Below are positions 26,501 to 36,709 of a stretch of DNA of 64,000 nucleotides, piece by piece. The DNA comes from Acidovorax sp. NCPPB 3576 (lineage in GTDB: Bacteria; Pseudomonadota; Gammaproteobacteria; Burkholderiales; Burkholderiaceae_C). The translations under genes were made by a program, and so were the position numbers. The number at the start of each line of letters is the position of its first letter. The first letter of the stretch is position 1. A model generated the notes under the pieces. It was given only the letters and a program-made list of their open reading frames with translations. It ran no database searches and had not been told where the DNA came from. The stretch spans positions 2,782,501 through 2,846,500 of the forward strand of contig NZ_CP097267.1 in assembly GCF_028473605.1 (NCBI RefSeq). Reading direction: 5' to 3'.

Positions 26501-26662
26501 ACCCGCCTGCTGGCCACTGCCGCCGTCGAGGGCGACGCGGCCGATGGGACCGCCCCCATCCACCCCAAGGCACGCCCGCTGCCGCACGGCGCCAATTTCG
26601 GCTCGCACGCGGAAGCCAGGAACGCCCCGCTGCCGGTGCGCAGCCGGCCGCCGGGCGGCTGA
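23576..26662 (+). CDS. Catalase-like domain fused to LodA-type quinoprotein oxidase
   Basis: 1028 residues, two families in one chain. Residues about 40-365 are a catalase-like heme-binding domain of the y4iL-like type. Evidence: HGVAHGQFTIDPNLQPELRV, VWVRFSADVQPGKPDLKGTTG, FILQNHDVFFTDTARDM with the conserved Asn, and NPWHCLPEHMPMGSIAEAR. Residues about 370-1000 match LodA-like lysine/glycine oxidases: IHPAIGIARVGNSAADFYLG, AFHPGCEMTWPMRHVTLYSR, PTFWPARVPNHVLTAEDYA. Cys787 and Trp872 are the candidates for the cysteine tryptophylquinone cofactor. Such oxidases deaminate amino acids and release hydrogen peroxide; the catalase-like domain could remove it. The ATG at 23576 has AAAGGAGG upstream. 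No clear signal peptide. The partner flavoprotein follows 4 bp after the stop. Confidence 0.85.
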   Translation: MKSTSVPPAQSATTGTPITLPPTLPASPCCCDSDPVAGLKQLFVDYFQGKGMAAGRDPATRPVFLRLHGVAHGQFTIDPNLQPELRVGVFGQAPQYPVWVRFSADVQPGKPDLKGTTGISIKLFGVQGRKLLEPDQDATTQDFILQNHDVFFTDTARDMCEFTCESLHGRGDAYLKAHPVTAQILDDMEKTVDSVLATDYWSVLPSCFGQGRFVKYKIEPLDVPPADAAPDFDDPFYLRADLHARLRKGPARFRFLVQFQTNDHDMPLDAATVRWSEQASVPIEVGILELPRQDLDARGQSGYGENLAYNPWHCLPEHMPMGSIAEARKAVYRASSENRRNVNGVPLGEPVVPRPAQYAPGVDYPAAKDTRIVRAAIHPAIGIARVGNSAADFYLGPQVVNPPPQPQGFYRDATGALKREAAQFRIYGYNAAGDVVRELTSDSADIEWSVHVANSKAAWYQWQIALDIPEAAKTQLPLRNAKNTARDTLVIDAGVQRITGRNAAPVPCTGQFTGVPVKIGELQTDASGRLVFLPGHGVSASPTGSPIFIPTDGDSFINADGWYDDTCDGPVSATVRIEGQEIPVESAWVVTAPPNYAPQVKTQRTLYDLLQDLYVQAGWLPPPATISFADDVYPILQRLSGLQWVNQGFATLFGHQGQYDFENPALIERLSALPPAGGYDPNAELRRQVFNSFRPPSPPDGNQMPWPWLYGDAMTVPAGQSPRQNASISQTQSDVLARWVQGDFVSDWDAGRQLPASIDAVPLAQQPATLDQAALEFCLADAFHPGCEMTWPMRHVTLYSRPFRIRQRPAGTAEPSYGPTLDQATALSAQGPLYAQGPGDINRWMGLPWQADTAYCRAGYDTAYDPFAPTFWPARVPNHVLTAEDYAIVVDPKQPMARRIEAFSNRTSWNKPLHGTTAGQMEEMVRIFGSMGLVEVRPGVPDDPAFPAQMMVASYGPDVAPADAASLTEAALAAQTRLLATAAVEGDAADGTAPIHPKARPLPHGANFGSHAEARNAPLPVRSRPPGG

Positions 26663-26666
26663 GCGC

Positions 26667-27974
26667 GTGCCCACGCTGCAGCCTCCGCAGGCCTTCGACG
26701 TGGCCATTGCCGGGGGTGGCCCCGCCGGCGCGTCGTGCGCCATTCCCCTGGCGCGCGCCGGCTTGCGCGTGCTGCTGGCCGATGGCGGCAGCGAGCGGGC
26801 CTTTCGCATCGGCGAAGGGCTGCCGCCGCCGGTGCGCAGCCTGCTGGGGGAGCTCGGCGTGCTCGACCGCGTGCTGGAGGACGGCCACCGCCCCAGCTAC
26901 GGCACCCTGGCCTACTGGGGTGGACTGGCAGGCCACGCGAACGACACCCTGCGGCAATTGCACGGCAATGGCTTGCAGTTGGACCGCGTGCGGTTCGACA
27001 CCGCACTGCGCGCCGCCGCCAGCGAGGCCGGCTGCGAGGTGGCCCTGGCCACCCATCTGCAGTGCGATGACGCCGAAGAGGCCAAGGCCAGCACCAATCC
27101 CAGCGCCGGCAACGGCACGGATGCCGCAGCCCCCCCCAGCGCGCCGCACCGGCTGCAGTTGCGCCGCGCCGGCGCGCCGCTCGTGCAAGTCACCGCGCGC
27201 TGGCTGATCGACGCCAGTGGCCGCATGGCCACGCAGGCCTGCCGGCTCGGCGCGCGCCGCCGCCACTACGACCGGCTGCTGGCCTTCTACCAGCGCCTGC
27301 GCAGCGACAGCCGCACCGATCAGGACGGCCGCACCTGGGTCGAGGCCGTCGAAGACGGCTGGTGGTACAGCGTGCTGCTGCCCAGCGGCGAGCGCGTGGT
27401 GGCTTTCCTGGGCGATGCCGATCAGCTGGACCGCCGCGCCCTGCTGGAGCACGACGGCCTGTGGCAACACCTGCAGCACACCGCCCACCTGGGCGCGCTG
27501 TGCGCCGAGCACGGCTATCGCCCCCACGGTGCAGTGCAGGGCGCCGATGCCTGCAGCGCCGAACTCGACCGTGCGGCCGGCGAGCGCTGGCTGGCGGTGG
27601 GCGACGCCGCCCTGGCCTTCGATCCGCTGTCGTCCAAAGGCATCGGCAACGCGCTCTACACCGGGCTGCGCGCCGCGCAGGCCTTGCTGGCGCACGAGGC
27701 GGGCGACCTGCGGGCGCCCGAGCGCTATGCGGACCACCTGCGCGACATCCACCGCGTGTACCGCAAGCAACTGCAGGGCTTCTACGCCATGGAAACCCGC
27801 TGGCCGGACGCGCCTTTCTGGGCACGCCGGCAGGCAGGCCCCGCTGTCGCGCAAGGGGCAGCGCCGGCCACGTCCGGAGGGAAAGCCGTGGCTACACTGC
27901 CCTGGCAGCCCGCGCAGCGAACAGCCACCGGCCGCGAGAACCATTCCAACGGAATCCCGCCACTGCCTTGGTGA
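26667..27974 (+). CDS. LodB/GoxB-type flavoprotein, quinone cofactor maturation partner
   Basis: 435 residues from GTG at 26667, 4 bp after the oxidase stop, so translationally linked. The N-terminal FAD fold reads [20 protein letters not shown], followed by [16 protein letters not shown] second FAD motif [20 protein letters not shown] is typical of halogenase-like flavin monooxygenases, to which LodB belongs. Known LodB/GoxB proteins are needed for making the cysteine tryptophylquinone in their LodA/GoxA partner, and the gene order is the same here. The C-terminal 30 residues (from about [11 protein letters not shown]) look non-conserved, and a partial copy of a dispersed repeat begins at the stop codon. 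Confidence 0.85.
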   Translation: MPTLQPPQAFDVAIAGGGPAGASCAIPLARAGLRVLLADGGSERAFRIGEGLPPPVRSLLGELGVLDRVLEDGHRPSYGTLAYWGGLAGHANDTLRQLHGNGLQLDRVRFDTALRAAASEAGCEVALATHLQCDDAEEAKASTNPSAGNGTDAAAPPSAPHRLQLRRAGAPLVQVTARWLIDASGRMATQACRLGARRRHYDRLLAFYQRLRSDSRTDQDGRTWVEAVEDGWWYSVLLPSGERVVAFLGDADQLDRRALLEHDGLWQHLQHTAHLGALCAEHGYRPHGAVQGADACSAELDRAAGERWLAVGDAALAFDPLSSKGIGNALYTGLRAAQALLAHEAGDLRAPERYADHLRDIHRVYRKQLQGFYAMETRWPDAPFWARRQAGPAVAQGAAPATSGGKAVATLPWQPAQRTATGRENHSNGIPPLPW

Positions 27975-28016
27975 ATATTGCGCAGGCAGCTATCGAAACC
28001 ATAGCGCCATCGGAGG
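27970..28016 (+). repeat. Dispersed repeat family, copy 2 (partial)
   Basis: Contains TGGTGAATATTGCGC, then AGCTATCGAAACCATAGCGCC. It matches the right part of copy 1 (GTGAATATTGCGC) but is otherwise divergent. It fills the gap between the LodB-type gene and the SDR gene. Confidence 0.5.
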
Positions 28017-28024
28017 CTTCATTC

Positions 28025-28795
28025 ATGCGCGTGCAAGGCAAATCCATCATCGTCACCGGCGCCGGCAACGGCATCGGCGAAGGCATCGCCAAGCGGCTCG
28101 CGGCCGAGGGCGGCCGGGTCATCGTCAACGACATCCAGCCCACCGGGGGCCAGCGCGTGGTGGCCGAGATCCGCGCCGCCGGCGGCACGGCGGACTTCCT
28201 CGCTGCAGACGTCACCCGCTCGGGCGACATGAAAGCCCTGGTGGACGAGGCCGTGCGCCTTCATGGCCGGCTCGACGTGGTCGTGAACAACGCCGGCTGG
28301 ACGCACCGCAACCGCCCCATGCTGGAGGTGAGCGAGGAAGAGTTCGACAAGGTGTACGCCATCAACGTCAAAAGCCTCTACCTCTCGGCCATCCACGCCG
28401 TGCCGGCCATGCGCGCCAACCCGGGCACGGCGGGCGGCAGCTTCATCAACATCGCCTCCACCGCCGGCCTGCGGCCCCGCCCGGGCCTCACCTGGTACAA
28501 CGGATCGAAAGGCGCGGTCATCACCACCAGCAAATCCATGGCCGCCGAGTTGGGCCCCGACAACATCCGCGTGAACTGCATCAACCCCGTGTTCAACCCC
28601 GACACGGGCCTGGCCGCCGAATTCGCCGGCGGGCCGGTGGACGACGCGCGCCGCGCCAAATTCCTCGCCTCGATTCCGCTGGGGCGCTTTTCCACCGCGC
28701 TCGATGTGGCCAACGCGGCGCTGTACCTGGCCAGCGACGAAGCCGCCTTCGTGAGCGGCGTGTGCATCGAGGTGGACGGCGCCCGCTGCGTCTGA
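28025..28795 (+). CDS. Short-chain dehydrogenase/reductase (SDR)
   Basis: 256 residues, classical SDR. The NAD(P)-binding motif is [20 protein letters not shown] (TGxxxGxG), the structural NNAG is in [12 protein letters not shown]. The catalytic Ser-Tyr-Lys is seen as NIASTAGL, then [15 protein letters not shown]. The C-terminal [15 protein letters not shown] is typical of the 3-oxoacyl-reductase-like subgroup. Substrate unknown. ATG at 28025. Its upstream region is occupied by a dispersed repeat, so it may be read from the oxidase operon or from its own promoter. Soluble and cytoplasmic. Confidence 0.9.
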   Translation: MRVQGKSIIVTGAGNGIGEGIAKRLAAEGGRVIVNDIQPTGGQRVVAEIRAAGGTADFLAADVTRSGDMKALVDEAVRLHGRLDVVVNNAGWTHRNRPMLEVSEEEFDKVYAINVKSLYLSAIHAVPAMRANPGTAGGSFINIASTAGLRPRPGLTWYNGSKGAVITTSKSMAAELGPDNIRVNCINPVFNPDTGLAAEFAGGPVDDARRAKFLASIPLGRFSTALDVANAALYLASDEAAFVSGVCIEVDGARCV

Positions 28796-28857
28796 CGGCC
28801 GGATGGCGGCCGCGCGGCCCGATAACCCTACCGCACCCCATGCGGCAAAATCCGCCC

Positions 28858-29997
28858 ATGGCTGAACGTGTCATCCCCCTGGTGGACCAGCGCATCGCTG
28901 CGCTGCGCCCCGCCGTGCCGCAGGGCCCGGCCGGGATTCCATCGGGATGGCTGGCCGACACGCTCGGGCGCCCGCTGCGGGACCTGCGCATCAGCGTGAC
29001 CGACCGCTGCAACTTCCGCTGCGCGTATTGCATGCCCAAGGAGGTGTTCGACAAGGACTACCCCTACCTGCCGCACAGCGCGCTGCTCAGCTTCGAGGAA
29101 ATCACCCGCCTGGCCCGCAGCTTCGTCGCCCACGGCGTGCGCAAGATTCGGCTCACGGGCGGCGAGCCGCTGCTGCGCAAGCACCTCGAAAACCTCGTCG
29201 GCATGCTGGCGCAGCTGCGCATGCCGGACGGCACGGCGCCCGACCTCACCCTGACCACCAACGGCTCGCTGCTCGCACGCAAGGCGCAGGCGCTCAGGGA
29301 CGCCGGGCTGAACCGCCTCACGGTGAGCCTGGACAGCCTGCAGGACGCGGTGTTCCGGCACATGAACGATGTGGACTTTCCGGTGGCCGAGGTGCTGGCC
29401 GGCATCGATGCGGCACAGGCCGCAGGCTTTGCGCGCATCAAGGTCAACATGGTGGTCAAGCGCGGCACCAACGACCACGAGATCGTGCCCATGGCGCGGC
29501 ACTTTCGCGGCACGGGCGTGACGCTGCGCTTCATCGAATACATGGACGTGGGCGCCACCAACGGCTGGCGCATGGACGAGGTGCTGCCCTGCGCCGACGT
29601 GATCGAACGGCTGCAGGCCCACCTGCCCCTGGTGCCCCTGCCCGAACAGGCCCCCGGGGAAACCGCCCGCCGCTGGGGCTACGCCGATGCCACCGGGCGC
29701 CACGACCCGGCGCTGGGCGAGGTGGGCGTGATCGGCAGCGTCACGCAGGCGTTTTGCGGCGACTGCAACCGCGCCCGCCTGTCGATGGAAGGCAGCCTCT
29801 ACCTGTGCCTGTTCGCCACCCAGGGCTGGGACCTGCGCAGCCTGCTGCGCGGCGGTGCCACCGATGCCGACATCGCCGCCGCCATCGCCGGCATCTGGAA
29901 CGGCCGCGGCGACCGCTATTCGGAATTGCGCAGCAGCCTGCCTGCGGACACCGGCCAGGGCGCGCGGCGGGTGGAAATGAGCTACATCGGCGGCTGA
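28858..29997 (+). CDS. moaA: GTP 3',8-cyclase, molybdenum cofactor synthesis
   Basis: 379 residues. Radical SAM enzyme that starts molybdopterin synthesis by converting GTP to 3',8-cyclo-7,8-dihydro-GTP (with MoaC). The N-terminal cluster motif is [18 protein letters not shown] (CxxxCxxC). The C-terminal second cluster is [20 protein letters not shown], and the required Gly-Gly end is present (MSYIGG). The glycine-rich [14 protein letters not shown] is also conserved. The protein carries about 30 extra residues before the radical SAM core. ATG at 28858; an in-frame ATG 18 bp upstream is less likely. First gene of moaA-mobA-GNAT-moeA, with mobA starting 3 bp after its stop. Confidence 0.96.
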   Translation: MAERVIPLVDQRIAALRPAVPQGPAGIPSGWLADTLGRPLRDLRISVTDRCNFRCAYCMPKEVFDKDYPYLPHSALLSFEEITRLARSFVAHGVRKIRLTGGEPLLRKHLENLVGMLAQLRMPDGTAPDLTLTTNGSLLARKAQALRDAGLNRLTVSLDSLQDAVFRHMNDVDFPVAEVLAGIDAAQAAGFARIKVNMVVKRGTNDHEIVPMARHFRGTGVTLRFIEYMDVGATNGWRMDEVLPCADVIERLQAHLPLVPLPEQAPGETARRWGYADATGRHDPALGEVGVIGSVTQAFCGDCNRARLSMEGSLYLCLFATQGWDLRSLLRGGATDADIAAAIAGIWNGRGDRYSELRSSLPADTGQGARRVEMSYIGG

Positions 29998-30000
29998 CGC

Positions 30001-30681
30001 ATGGATGACGCCACCCGCATCACCGGGCTGGTGCTGGCCGGCGGCCAGGGCACGCGCATGGGCGGGCAGGACAAGGGCCTGCAGCCGTTCCAGGGCGTGC
30101 CGTTGGCGCTGCATGCGCTCGATCGACTGCAGCCCCAGGTCGGGCCGCGGCTGGTCAGCGCCAACCGCCACCTCGACCGATACGCTGCCTTCGGCACCCC
30201 GGTCGTGACCGATGCCGAGGCCGGCCACGCCGGGCCGCTGGCGGGATTCCTGGCCGGCCTGTCGCGCTGCGACACCCCGTGGCTGCTCACCGTGCCCTGC
30301 GACACGCCGCTGTTTCCGCCCGATCTGGCCCGCCGCCTGATGGCCGCCGCTTGGGAGATGGCCAAGGATGGCAGGCCCGCGGACCTCGCCATCGCCGCCG
30401 CACCGCAAGCCGATGGGCCGACAGCAGCCGATGCCCCCCACACAGCCGCACCGGGCGCCGCGCCCCTGCGCACGCAGCCGGTGTTCTGCCTCCTGCGGGC
30501 CTCGCTGCGGGAGTCGCTCGCGCAATTCATGGCGGGCGGCGGCCGCAAGATCGGCGCCTGGATCGCCCAGCACCGGTGCGCGGTGGCCGCCTTCGACCAG
30601 CCCGGCGACGACCCGCTCGGCTTTTGCAACGCCAACACCCTGGCCGAACTGCACGCGCTCGAACGCGCGCTCGCCCCATGA
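30001..30681 (+). CDS. mobA: Molybdenum cofactor guanylyltransferase
   Basis: 226 residues; transfers GMP from GTP to the molybdenum cofactor to give the guanine dinucleotide form used by DMSO-reductase-type enzymes such as nitrate reductase and formate dehydrogenase. The nucleotide-binding start LVLAGGQGTRMGGQDKGLQP is diagnostic, with HAGPLAGFLAGL and TVPCDTPLFPPDLARRL following; a Ala/Pro-rich loop (about 130-155) is an insert of low complexity. ATG three bases after moaA. Its TGA overlaps the ATG of the next gene (ATGA), showing translational coupling. Confidence 0.94.
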   Translation: MDDATRITGLVLAGGQGTRMGGQDKGLQPFQGVPLALHALDRLQPQVGPRLVSANRHLDRYAAFGTPVVTDAEAGHAGPLAGFLAGLSRCDTPWLLTVPCDTPLFPPDLARRLMAAAWEMAKDGRPADLAIAAAPQADGPTAADAPHTAAPGAAPLRTQPVFCLLRASLRESLAQFMAGGGRKIGAWIAQHRCAVAAFDQPGDDPLGFCNANTLAELHALERALAP

Positions 30682-31222
30682 CCCCTGCCCCCTTCCGGAT
30701 CGACGTGCTCGGCCCCGCGCACCTGCACGCCTACAAGGCGCTGCGCGACGAGGCGCTGCGCTGCGCGCCCGAGGCCTTCACCTCCGACCACGCCAGCGCA
30801 GTGCTGCGCCCGGCCCAGTCGTATGCCGAGCGCTTCGGCGCGCCCGCAACGGGCACCTTCTTCCTCGGGGCGTTCGCCGCGGACGGCCAGTTGCTGGGCA
30901 GCATCGGCTGCGAGCGCGAGGCCCGCCTGCAGCAGCGCCACTGCGCCAGCGTGGTCGGCATGATGGTGGCGCCGCACGCGCAGCGCGGCGGCGTCGGTCG
31001 CGCGCTGGTGCAGGCCTGCGTGCAGCTCGCCGAACAGGTGGCCGGGCTGGAACAGCTGGTGCTGACCGTCACCGCCGCCAACACCCATGTCGTGCGCCTG
31101 TACGAGCGCGCGGGCTTTCGCGCCTGGGGCCTGCTGCCGCGCGCGGTGGTCATCCAGGGCATCGGGCACGACAAGCTGCACATGGTGCGGTGGCTGCCGG
31201 CCTCCCCTCTTTTCTCTGCCGC

Positions 31223-31226
<4 letters not shown>
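30678..31226 (+). CDS. GNAT-family N-acetyltransferase
   Basis: 182 residues. Acetyl-CoA-binding motif VVGMMVAPHAQRGGVGRALV (Q/RxxGxG/A type) and the C-terminal LTVTAANTHVVRLYERAGFR are typical of GNAT acetyltransferases acting on amino groups of small molecules or proteins. Substrate unknown. It is embedded between mobA and moeA with ATGA overlaps on both sides, so it must be made together with the molybdenum cofactor enzymes, but no such step is known in that pathway. It may act on a cofactor-related protein or be a passenger. Confidence 0.9.
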
Positions 31227-32593
<1,367 letters not shown>

Positions 32594-32738
32594 AACGCCT
32601 GCCAGCCAGGTCCCACAGCCCCGCGGCGTATGCGCCGCATGCAGCGCCCGCACGCCGGAGCCTATGCTGGCCGGTGCCCCCCAATCGCTCCATTCGACAA
32701 TCCGGCAGACGCCGAGCCCCCACAAGGAACCCATTGCC

Positions 32739-33071
32739 ATGACCTATCACGCCAGCCACCTCGAACAGCCGCCCGCCCGCGACGATGTGGACCGCCTGCA
32801 GGGTGCGGCCGTGCTGGAGTTCGGAACACCCTGGTGCCCCCATTGCCAGGGGGCGCAGCCGTTCATCCAGGCCGTGCTGGAGGGCCAGGACGGCGTGGCC
32901 CACATCAAGGTCGAGGATGGCCCGGGCCAGCGCCTGGGCCGCAGCTTCGGCGTGAAGCTCTGGCCCACGCTGATCTTCCTGCGCGACGGCAAGGAGGTGG
33001 ACCGCGTCGTTCGCCCGCAGGGGCCGGAGCCGCTGAGGACGGCGCTGCAGGCCATCGCTCCCGGGGCTTGA
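32739..33071 (+). CDS. Thioredoxin-like protein with CPHC active site
   Basis: 110 residues. The thioredoxin fold is recognisable from AAVLEFGTPWCPHCQGAQPF and the cis-proline region KLWPTLIFLRDGKEVDRVV. The active-site pair is CPHC, the dipeptide found in DsbA, instead of CGPC as in the TrxA encoded at 51481-51813; this normally makes the disulfide more oxidising. No signal peptide, so it appears cytoplasmic. ATG at 32739. It stands alone between moeA and the convergent rnhA. Function beyond thiol-disulfide exchange is unknown. Confidence 0.88.
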   Translation: MTYHASHLEQPPARDDVDRLQGAAVLEFGTPWCPHCQGAQPFIQAVLEGQDGVAHIKVEDGPGQRLGRSFGVKLWPTLIFLRDGKEVDRVVRPQGPEPLRTALQAIAPGA

Positions 33072-33095
33072 TGTCCAAGCCCCAAGGCGGCGGCT

Positions 33096-33545
33096 TCAGC
33101 CTCGGCCCAGTGCCTTGTCCACGCCTTTGTTGGCCAGCGCATCGGCACGCTCGTTGCCCGGGTCGCCCGCATGGCCCTTCACCCAGCGCCAGTCGATCGC
33201 GTGGCCGCCCTGGGCCACCAGATCGTCCAGCCGCTTCCATAGTTCCACGTTCTTGACCGGCTGGCCGGCGGCGGTGCGCCAGCCCTTTTTCTTCCAGCCC
33301 TGGATCCACTCGGTGATGCCCTTGCGCACGTACTGGCTATCGAGGAACAGCGTCACCTGGCACGGCCGCTTGAGCGCGCCCAGGGCCTCGATCACTGCGA
33401 GCAGCTCCATGCGGTTGTTCGTGGTGTCCAACTCGCCCCCGAACAATTCCTTTTCCAGCGCGCCCGAACGCAGCACCACCCCCCAGCCGCCAGGGCCCGG
33501 ATTGCCTTTGCAAGCCCCGTCGGTATAGATCACAACCTGATTCAA
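33096..33545 (-). CDS. rnhA: Ribonuclease HI
   Basis: 149 residues; cleaves the RNA strand of RNA-DNA hybrids, as in Okazaki-fragment primers and R-loops. Catalytic acids: Asp in [18 protein letters not shown], Glu in [15 protein letters not shown], Asp in [12 protein letters not shown] and Asp in [17 protein letters not shown]. Length is typical. The start is probably TTG at 33545 (family proteins begin at this point, with GGGAG 8 bp upstream); no ATG is available nearby. It follows the methyltransferase gene by 5 bp, so the two are probably co-transcribed. Confidence 0.95.
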   Translation of the reverse strand: MNQVVIYTDGACKGNPGPGGWGVVLRSGALEKELFGGELDTTNNRMELLAVIEALGALKRPCQVTLFLDSQYVRKGITEWIQGWKKKGWRTAAGQPVKNVELWKRLDDLVAQGGHAIDWRWVKGHAGDPGNERADALANKGVDKALGRG

Positions 33546-33550
33546 AAACG

Positions 33551-34405
33551 TTACTCCCGTCCATCCACATGAAAAGCCGGCCCGCCCTGGCGGGCCCTGC
33601 CGCGATTGGCCACCGGCACCGGCGCCGCAGCGCCCTTGGGCGAGCGGCGCCAGGGCGCGCCCAGCAGCCGCACGCCATGCACGCGCTTGACCGCCACCAC
33701 CACATAGGCGGCCCCGAGTATCGGCCACCAGCGGGCGCCCAGGCCGTCCATCCAGTCGAAACGCTCCAGCCAGGGGGCGCTGCGCACCGCCGGCCGGTAG
33801 CAGCCGAAGCTGACCGACTCGACCTCGAAATTGAGCAGCCGCAGCCAGTCGCGCAGCCGCCAGTGGCCGATGAACTCGCCCACGTCCGGCAGATACAGCT
33901 GGCCGCCGGCGCCCAGGCGCTGGTACAGCCGCGCCCTCCGCTGGCGAAGGCCCCACAAGCTGACAGGGTTCAGCCCGCTGATGACCACCCGCCCCTCGGG
34001 CACCAGCACGCGCTGCACCTCCCGCAGCGCGGCATGGGGGTCGATGCTGAGCTCCAGCGCATGCGGCAGCAGCACCAGATCGAGGCTGTTTTCCGAAAAA
34101 GGCAAGGCCACCGGGTCGGCCAGCAAGGCCGGCTCCACCGGCTCGCCACTGCCCAGGGCGCCGGCGGCGTGCCAGCCGGCCGCCTCGTCGGTCCACAGCA
34201 GGGTGTCTTCGGCGCCCAGCGCCAGCCAGCGGTGGGGCATGCGGTTGGCGCGCAGCCCCTGCAAACCCGGCATTCCGAGCTGCAGGGCGTGGTAGCCGAA
34301 CACGTCGGCCACCAGTTCGTCATAGCGTTCCTGCTCCCACGCCAGCAGGTAGCGGCCGGGGGAGGAGTCGAACCAGTGGTGCAAACCTATAATTTCATCG
34401 CTCAT
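33551..34405 (-). CDS. SAM-dependent methyltransferase, class I
   Basis: 284 residues. The N-terminal pattern [20 protein letters not shown] and then [10 protein letters not shown] marks a methyltransferase group commonly found beside rnhA and gloB in betaproteobacteria. The C-terminal half of the Rossmann region reads [20 protein letters not shown] and [20 protein letters not shown]. Substrate unknown. The glycine-rich SAM motif I is weak. The start codon (ATG 34405-34403) overlaps the gloB start (34404-34406) on the other strand, within one CATG. The C-terminus is basic and may be disordered. Confidence 0.85.
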   Translation of the reverse strand: MSDEIIGLHHWFDSSPGRYLLAWEQERYDELVADVFGYHALQLGMPGLQGLRANRMPHRWLALGAEDTLLWTDEAAGWHAAGALGSGEPVEPALLADPVALPFSENSLDLVLLPHALELSIDPHAALREVQRVLVPEGRVVISGLNPVSLWGLRQRRARLYQRLGAGGQLYLPDVGEFIGHWRLRDWLRLLNFEVESVSFGCYRPAVRSAPWLERFDWMDGLGARWWPILGAAYVVVAVKRVHGVRLLGAPWRRSPKGAAAPVPVANRGRARQGGPAFHVDGRE

Positions 34406-35180
34406 GAACTTGCTGCCGCTGCCCGCCTTTACCGACAACTACATCTGGATGCTGCACGACACGCAGGCTGCGGTCGTGGTCGATCCGGGAGAAGCGGGCC
34501 CGGTGTTGCAGGCACTGCAAACCCTGAACCTGCCATTGCAGGCGATTCTAGTCACGCACCACCACGCCGATCATGTCGGCGGCGTGCCGGCGCTGCGCGA
34601 GGCCACCGGCGCCCGTGTCTTCGGCCCTGCGCACGAAACCATGCCCGAGCCGATCACCCGCCTGGTGCAGGGCGATGCGGCCGAGGTGCTGGGCCTGCGC
34701 TTTCAGGTCTTCGATGTGCCCGGCCACACGGCAGGGCACATCGCCTATTACGCCCCCGACGTGAACGGCGCACCCGTGCTGTTCTGCGGGGACACGCTGT
34801 TTTCCGGCGGCTGCGGCCGGCTGTTCGAAGGCACGCCCGCACAAATGCAGGCGTCGCTCGATACCCTGGCCGCGCTACCGGGCGACACCCTCGTGTGTTG
34901 CGCGCATGAGTACACCCTGTCCAACCTGAAGTTCGCCCGGGCGGTCGAGCCTGGCAACGGCGCGTTGCGGCAATACACCCGCGACTGCGAGGCGCTGCGC
35001 CAGCAGGGCCAGCCCACGCTGCCGGCGCGCCTTGCGACCGAGCGCGACATCAACCCTTTCCTGCGCACACGGCAACCCACGGTGGCCCAGGCCGCCAAAG
35101 CCTACGATGCGCAGGTCGATCCCCAAGATGCAGTGGCCGTCATGGCGGCGCTGCGCCAATGGAAAAACGAGTTTCAATGA
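34404..35180 (+). CDS. gloB: Hydroxyacylglutathione hydrolase (glyoxalase II)
   Basis: 258 residues; hydrolyses S-lactoylglutathione to lactate and glutathione, the second step of methylglyoxal detoxification. Metallo-beta-lactamase fold with the binuclear metal motif ILVTHHHADHVGGVPAL. Further ligands lie in VPGHTAGHIAYY, FCGDTLFSGGCGRLFEG and CCAHEYTLSNLKFA. The N-terminus [15 protein letters not shown] is the canonical family start, which fixes the ATG at 34404 even though it overlaps the divergent methyltransferase start. Its stop overlaps the mltD ATG. Confidence 0.96.
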   Translation: MNLLPLPAFTDNYIWMLHDTQAAVVVDPGEAGPVLQALQTLNLPLQAILVTHHHADHVGGVPALREATGARVFGPAHETMPEPITRLVQGDAAEVLGLRFQVFDVPGHTAGHIAYYAPDVNGAPVLFCGDTLFSGGCGRLFEGTPAQMQASLDTLAALPGDTLVCCAHEYTLSNLKFARAVEPGNGALRQYTRDCEALRQQGQPTLPARLATERDINPFLRTRQPTVAQAAKAYDAQVDPQDAVAVMAALRQWKNEFQ

Positions 35181-36709
35181 AAATTTTGCATATCCTGGGC
35201 CTGGCAAGCGTGGTCTGGCTCACCGGCTGCGCTACCCAAGGCACCCCGTCCGGAAACGCAGCGAACAAAGACGGCTCCGGCACCCCGGCCACCGACACGT
35301 CGCCCACCTCTTCGCACACGCCATCGATTCCGTCCGGGCCGCTGCAGCCGATCTCGGCGGTGCAGGCCAGCAATGGCGAGGTGGCATCGCTGTACGCACC
35401 CTCCGATCTGTGGGACCGCATCCGCCGCGGTTTCGCCATGCCCGACCTCGACCAGGACCTGGTGCGCGACCGCGAGCAGTGGTACGCCACGCGCCCCGAC
35501 TACATGCAGCGCATGACCGAGCGCTCCAGCAAATACCTGTTCCACATCGTCGAAGAACTCGAACTGCGGGGCATGCCCACCGAGCTGGCCCTGCTGCCCT
35601 ACATCGAGAGCGCCTTCAATCCGCAGGCCGTCTCCAGCGCCAAGGCCGCCGGCATGTGGCAGTTCATGCCGGCCACCGGCAGCGACTACCAGCTCAAGCA
35701 GAATGCCTTCCGCGACGACCGCCGCGACGTGCTGGCCTCCACCCGCGCCGCGCTGGACTACCTGCAGCGCCTGTATGGCATGTTCGGTGACTGGCACCTG
35801 GCGCTGGCCGCCTACAACTGGGGCGAAGGCAGCGTGAGCCGCGCCATCGCACGCAACCAGAAGCTGGGCCTGGGCACGAGCTACACCGAACTCACCATGC
35901 CGGCCGAAACCCGCATGTACGTACCCAAGCTGCAGGCGGTGAAGAACATCGTGGCCAATCCACAGGCGTTTCGCACCGAACTGCCGCTGATCGAAAACCA
36001 CCCCTACTTCCAGACGGTGGACATCACGCACGACATCGATGTCTCGCTGGTGGCCAGTTTGGCCGGGGTGCGCGAAGAGGATTTCCGCGCGCTCAACCCC
36101 TCGCTGCACCGCCCCGTGATCCTGGCCGCGGGCATGCCGCAGATTCTGCTGCCCTGGGACAACGCCAAGGTCTTTTTGAAGAATCTGGAAGCCCATCGCG
36201 AAGGCCAGTACGCCAGCTGGACGGTCTGGAGCGTGCCCACCACCATGACGGTGACAGCGGCCGCCCAGCGGGTCGGCATGAGCGAGAACGACCTGCGCAA
36301 CGTCAACCGCATCCCGCCGCGCATGATGATCAAGGCCGGCTCCGCCCTCATGGTGCCGCGCGCCACCACCACGCGCCAGGACGTGTCGAGCCAAGTGGCC
36401 GACAACGGGCAGGTCGCGTTCACGCCGGAGATCGTCACGCGCCGCACCACGGTGCGCGCAGGCAAGCGCGACTCGGTGGCCAGCATTGCCAGCCGCTACA
36501 AGGTGAGCGCTGCCAACGTGGCCGAATGGAACGATGTGAAGGCCGGCGCCGCCTTCAAGGCCGGGCAGCAGGTGGTGATGTATTTGCCGGTGAAGCTGGC
36601 CGCCACCTCATCGGCACGGCCCGCCATCAAGCAGACCTCCACGCGCGGCGCGAAAAGTCCTGCGGCCCCCACCCGAAAGGGTGGAACGCCATCGCGCAAG
36701 AAGCGCTGA
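35177..36709 (+). CDS. mltD: Membrane-bound lytic murein transglycosylase D
   Basis: 510 residues; cleaves peptidoglycan glycan strands to 1,6-anhydro ends. A lipoprotein signal is present (LASVVWLTGCATQ), then a Ser/Thr/Pro linker. The SLT domain (about residues 110-230) has the catalytic Glu in LLPYIESAFNPQAVSSAKA and the conserved GMWQFMPATGSDYQL and LALAAYNWGEGSVSRAI. LysM-type repeats follow (about 335-385 with SENDLRNVNRIPPRMMIKAG, and 425-475). The C-terminus is basic and ends in RKGGTPSRKKR. Start ATG at 35177 overlaps the gloB stop. Confidence 0.95.
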   Translation: MKILHILGLASVVWLTGCATQGTPSGNAANKDGSGTPATDTSPTSSHTPSIPSGPLQPISAVQASNGEVASLYAPSDLWDRIRRGFAMPDLDQDLVRDREQWYATRPDYMQRMTERSSKYLFHIVEELELRGMPTELALLPYIESAFNPQAVSSAKAAGMWQFMPATGSDYQLKQNAFRDDRRDVLASTRAALDYLQRLYGMFGDWHLALAAYNWGEGSVSRAIARNQKLGLGTSYTELTMPAETRMYVPKLQAVKNIVANPQAFRTELPLIENHPYFQTVDITHDIDVSLVASLAGVREEDFRALNPSLHRPVILAAGMPQILLPWDNAKVFLKNLEAHREGQYASWTVWSVPTTMTVTAAAQRVGMSENDLRNVNRIPPRMMIKAGSALMVPRATTTRQDVSSQVADNGQVAFTPEIVTRRTTVRAGKRDSVASIASRYKVSAANVAEWNDVKAGAAFKAGQQVVMYLPVKLAATSSARPAIKQTSTRGAKSPAAPTRKGGTPSRKKR

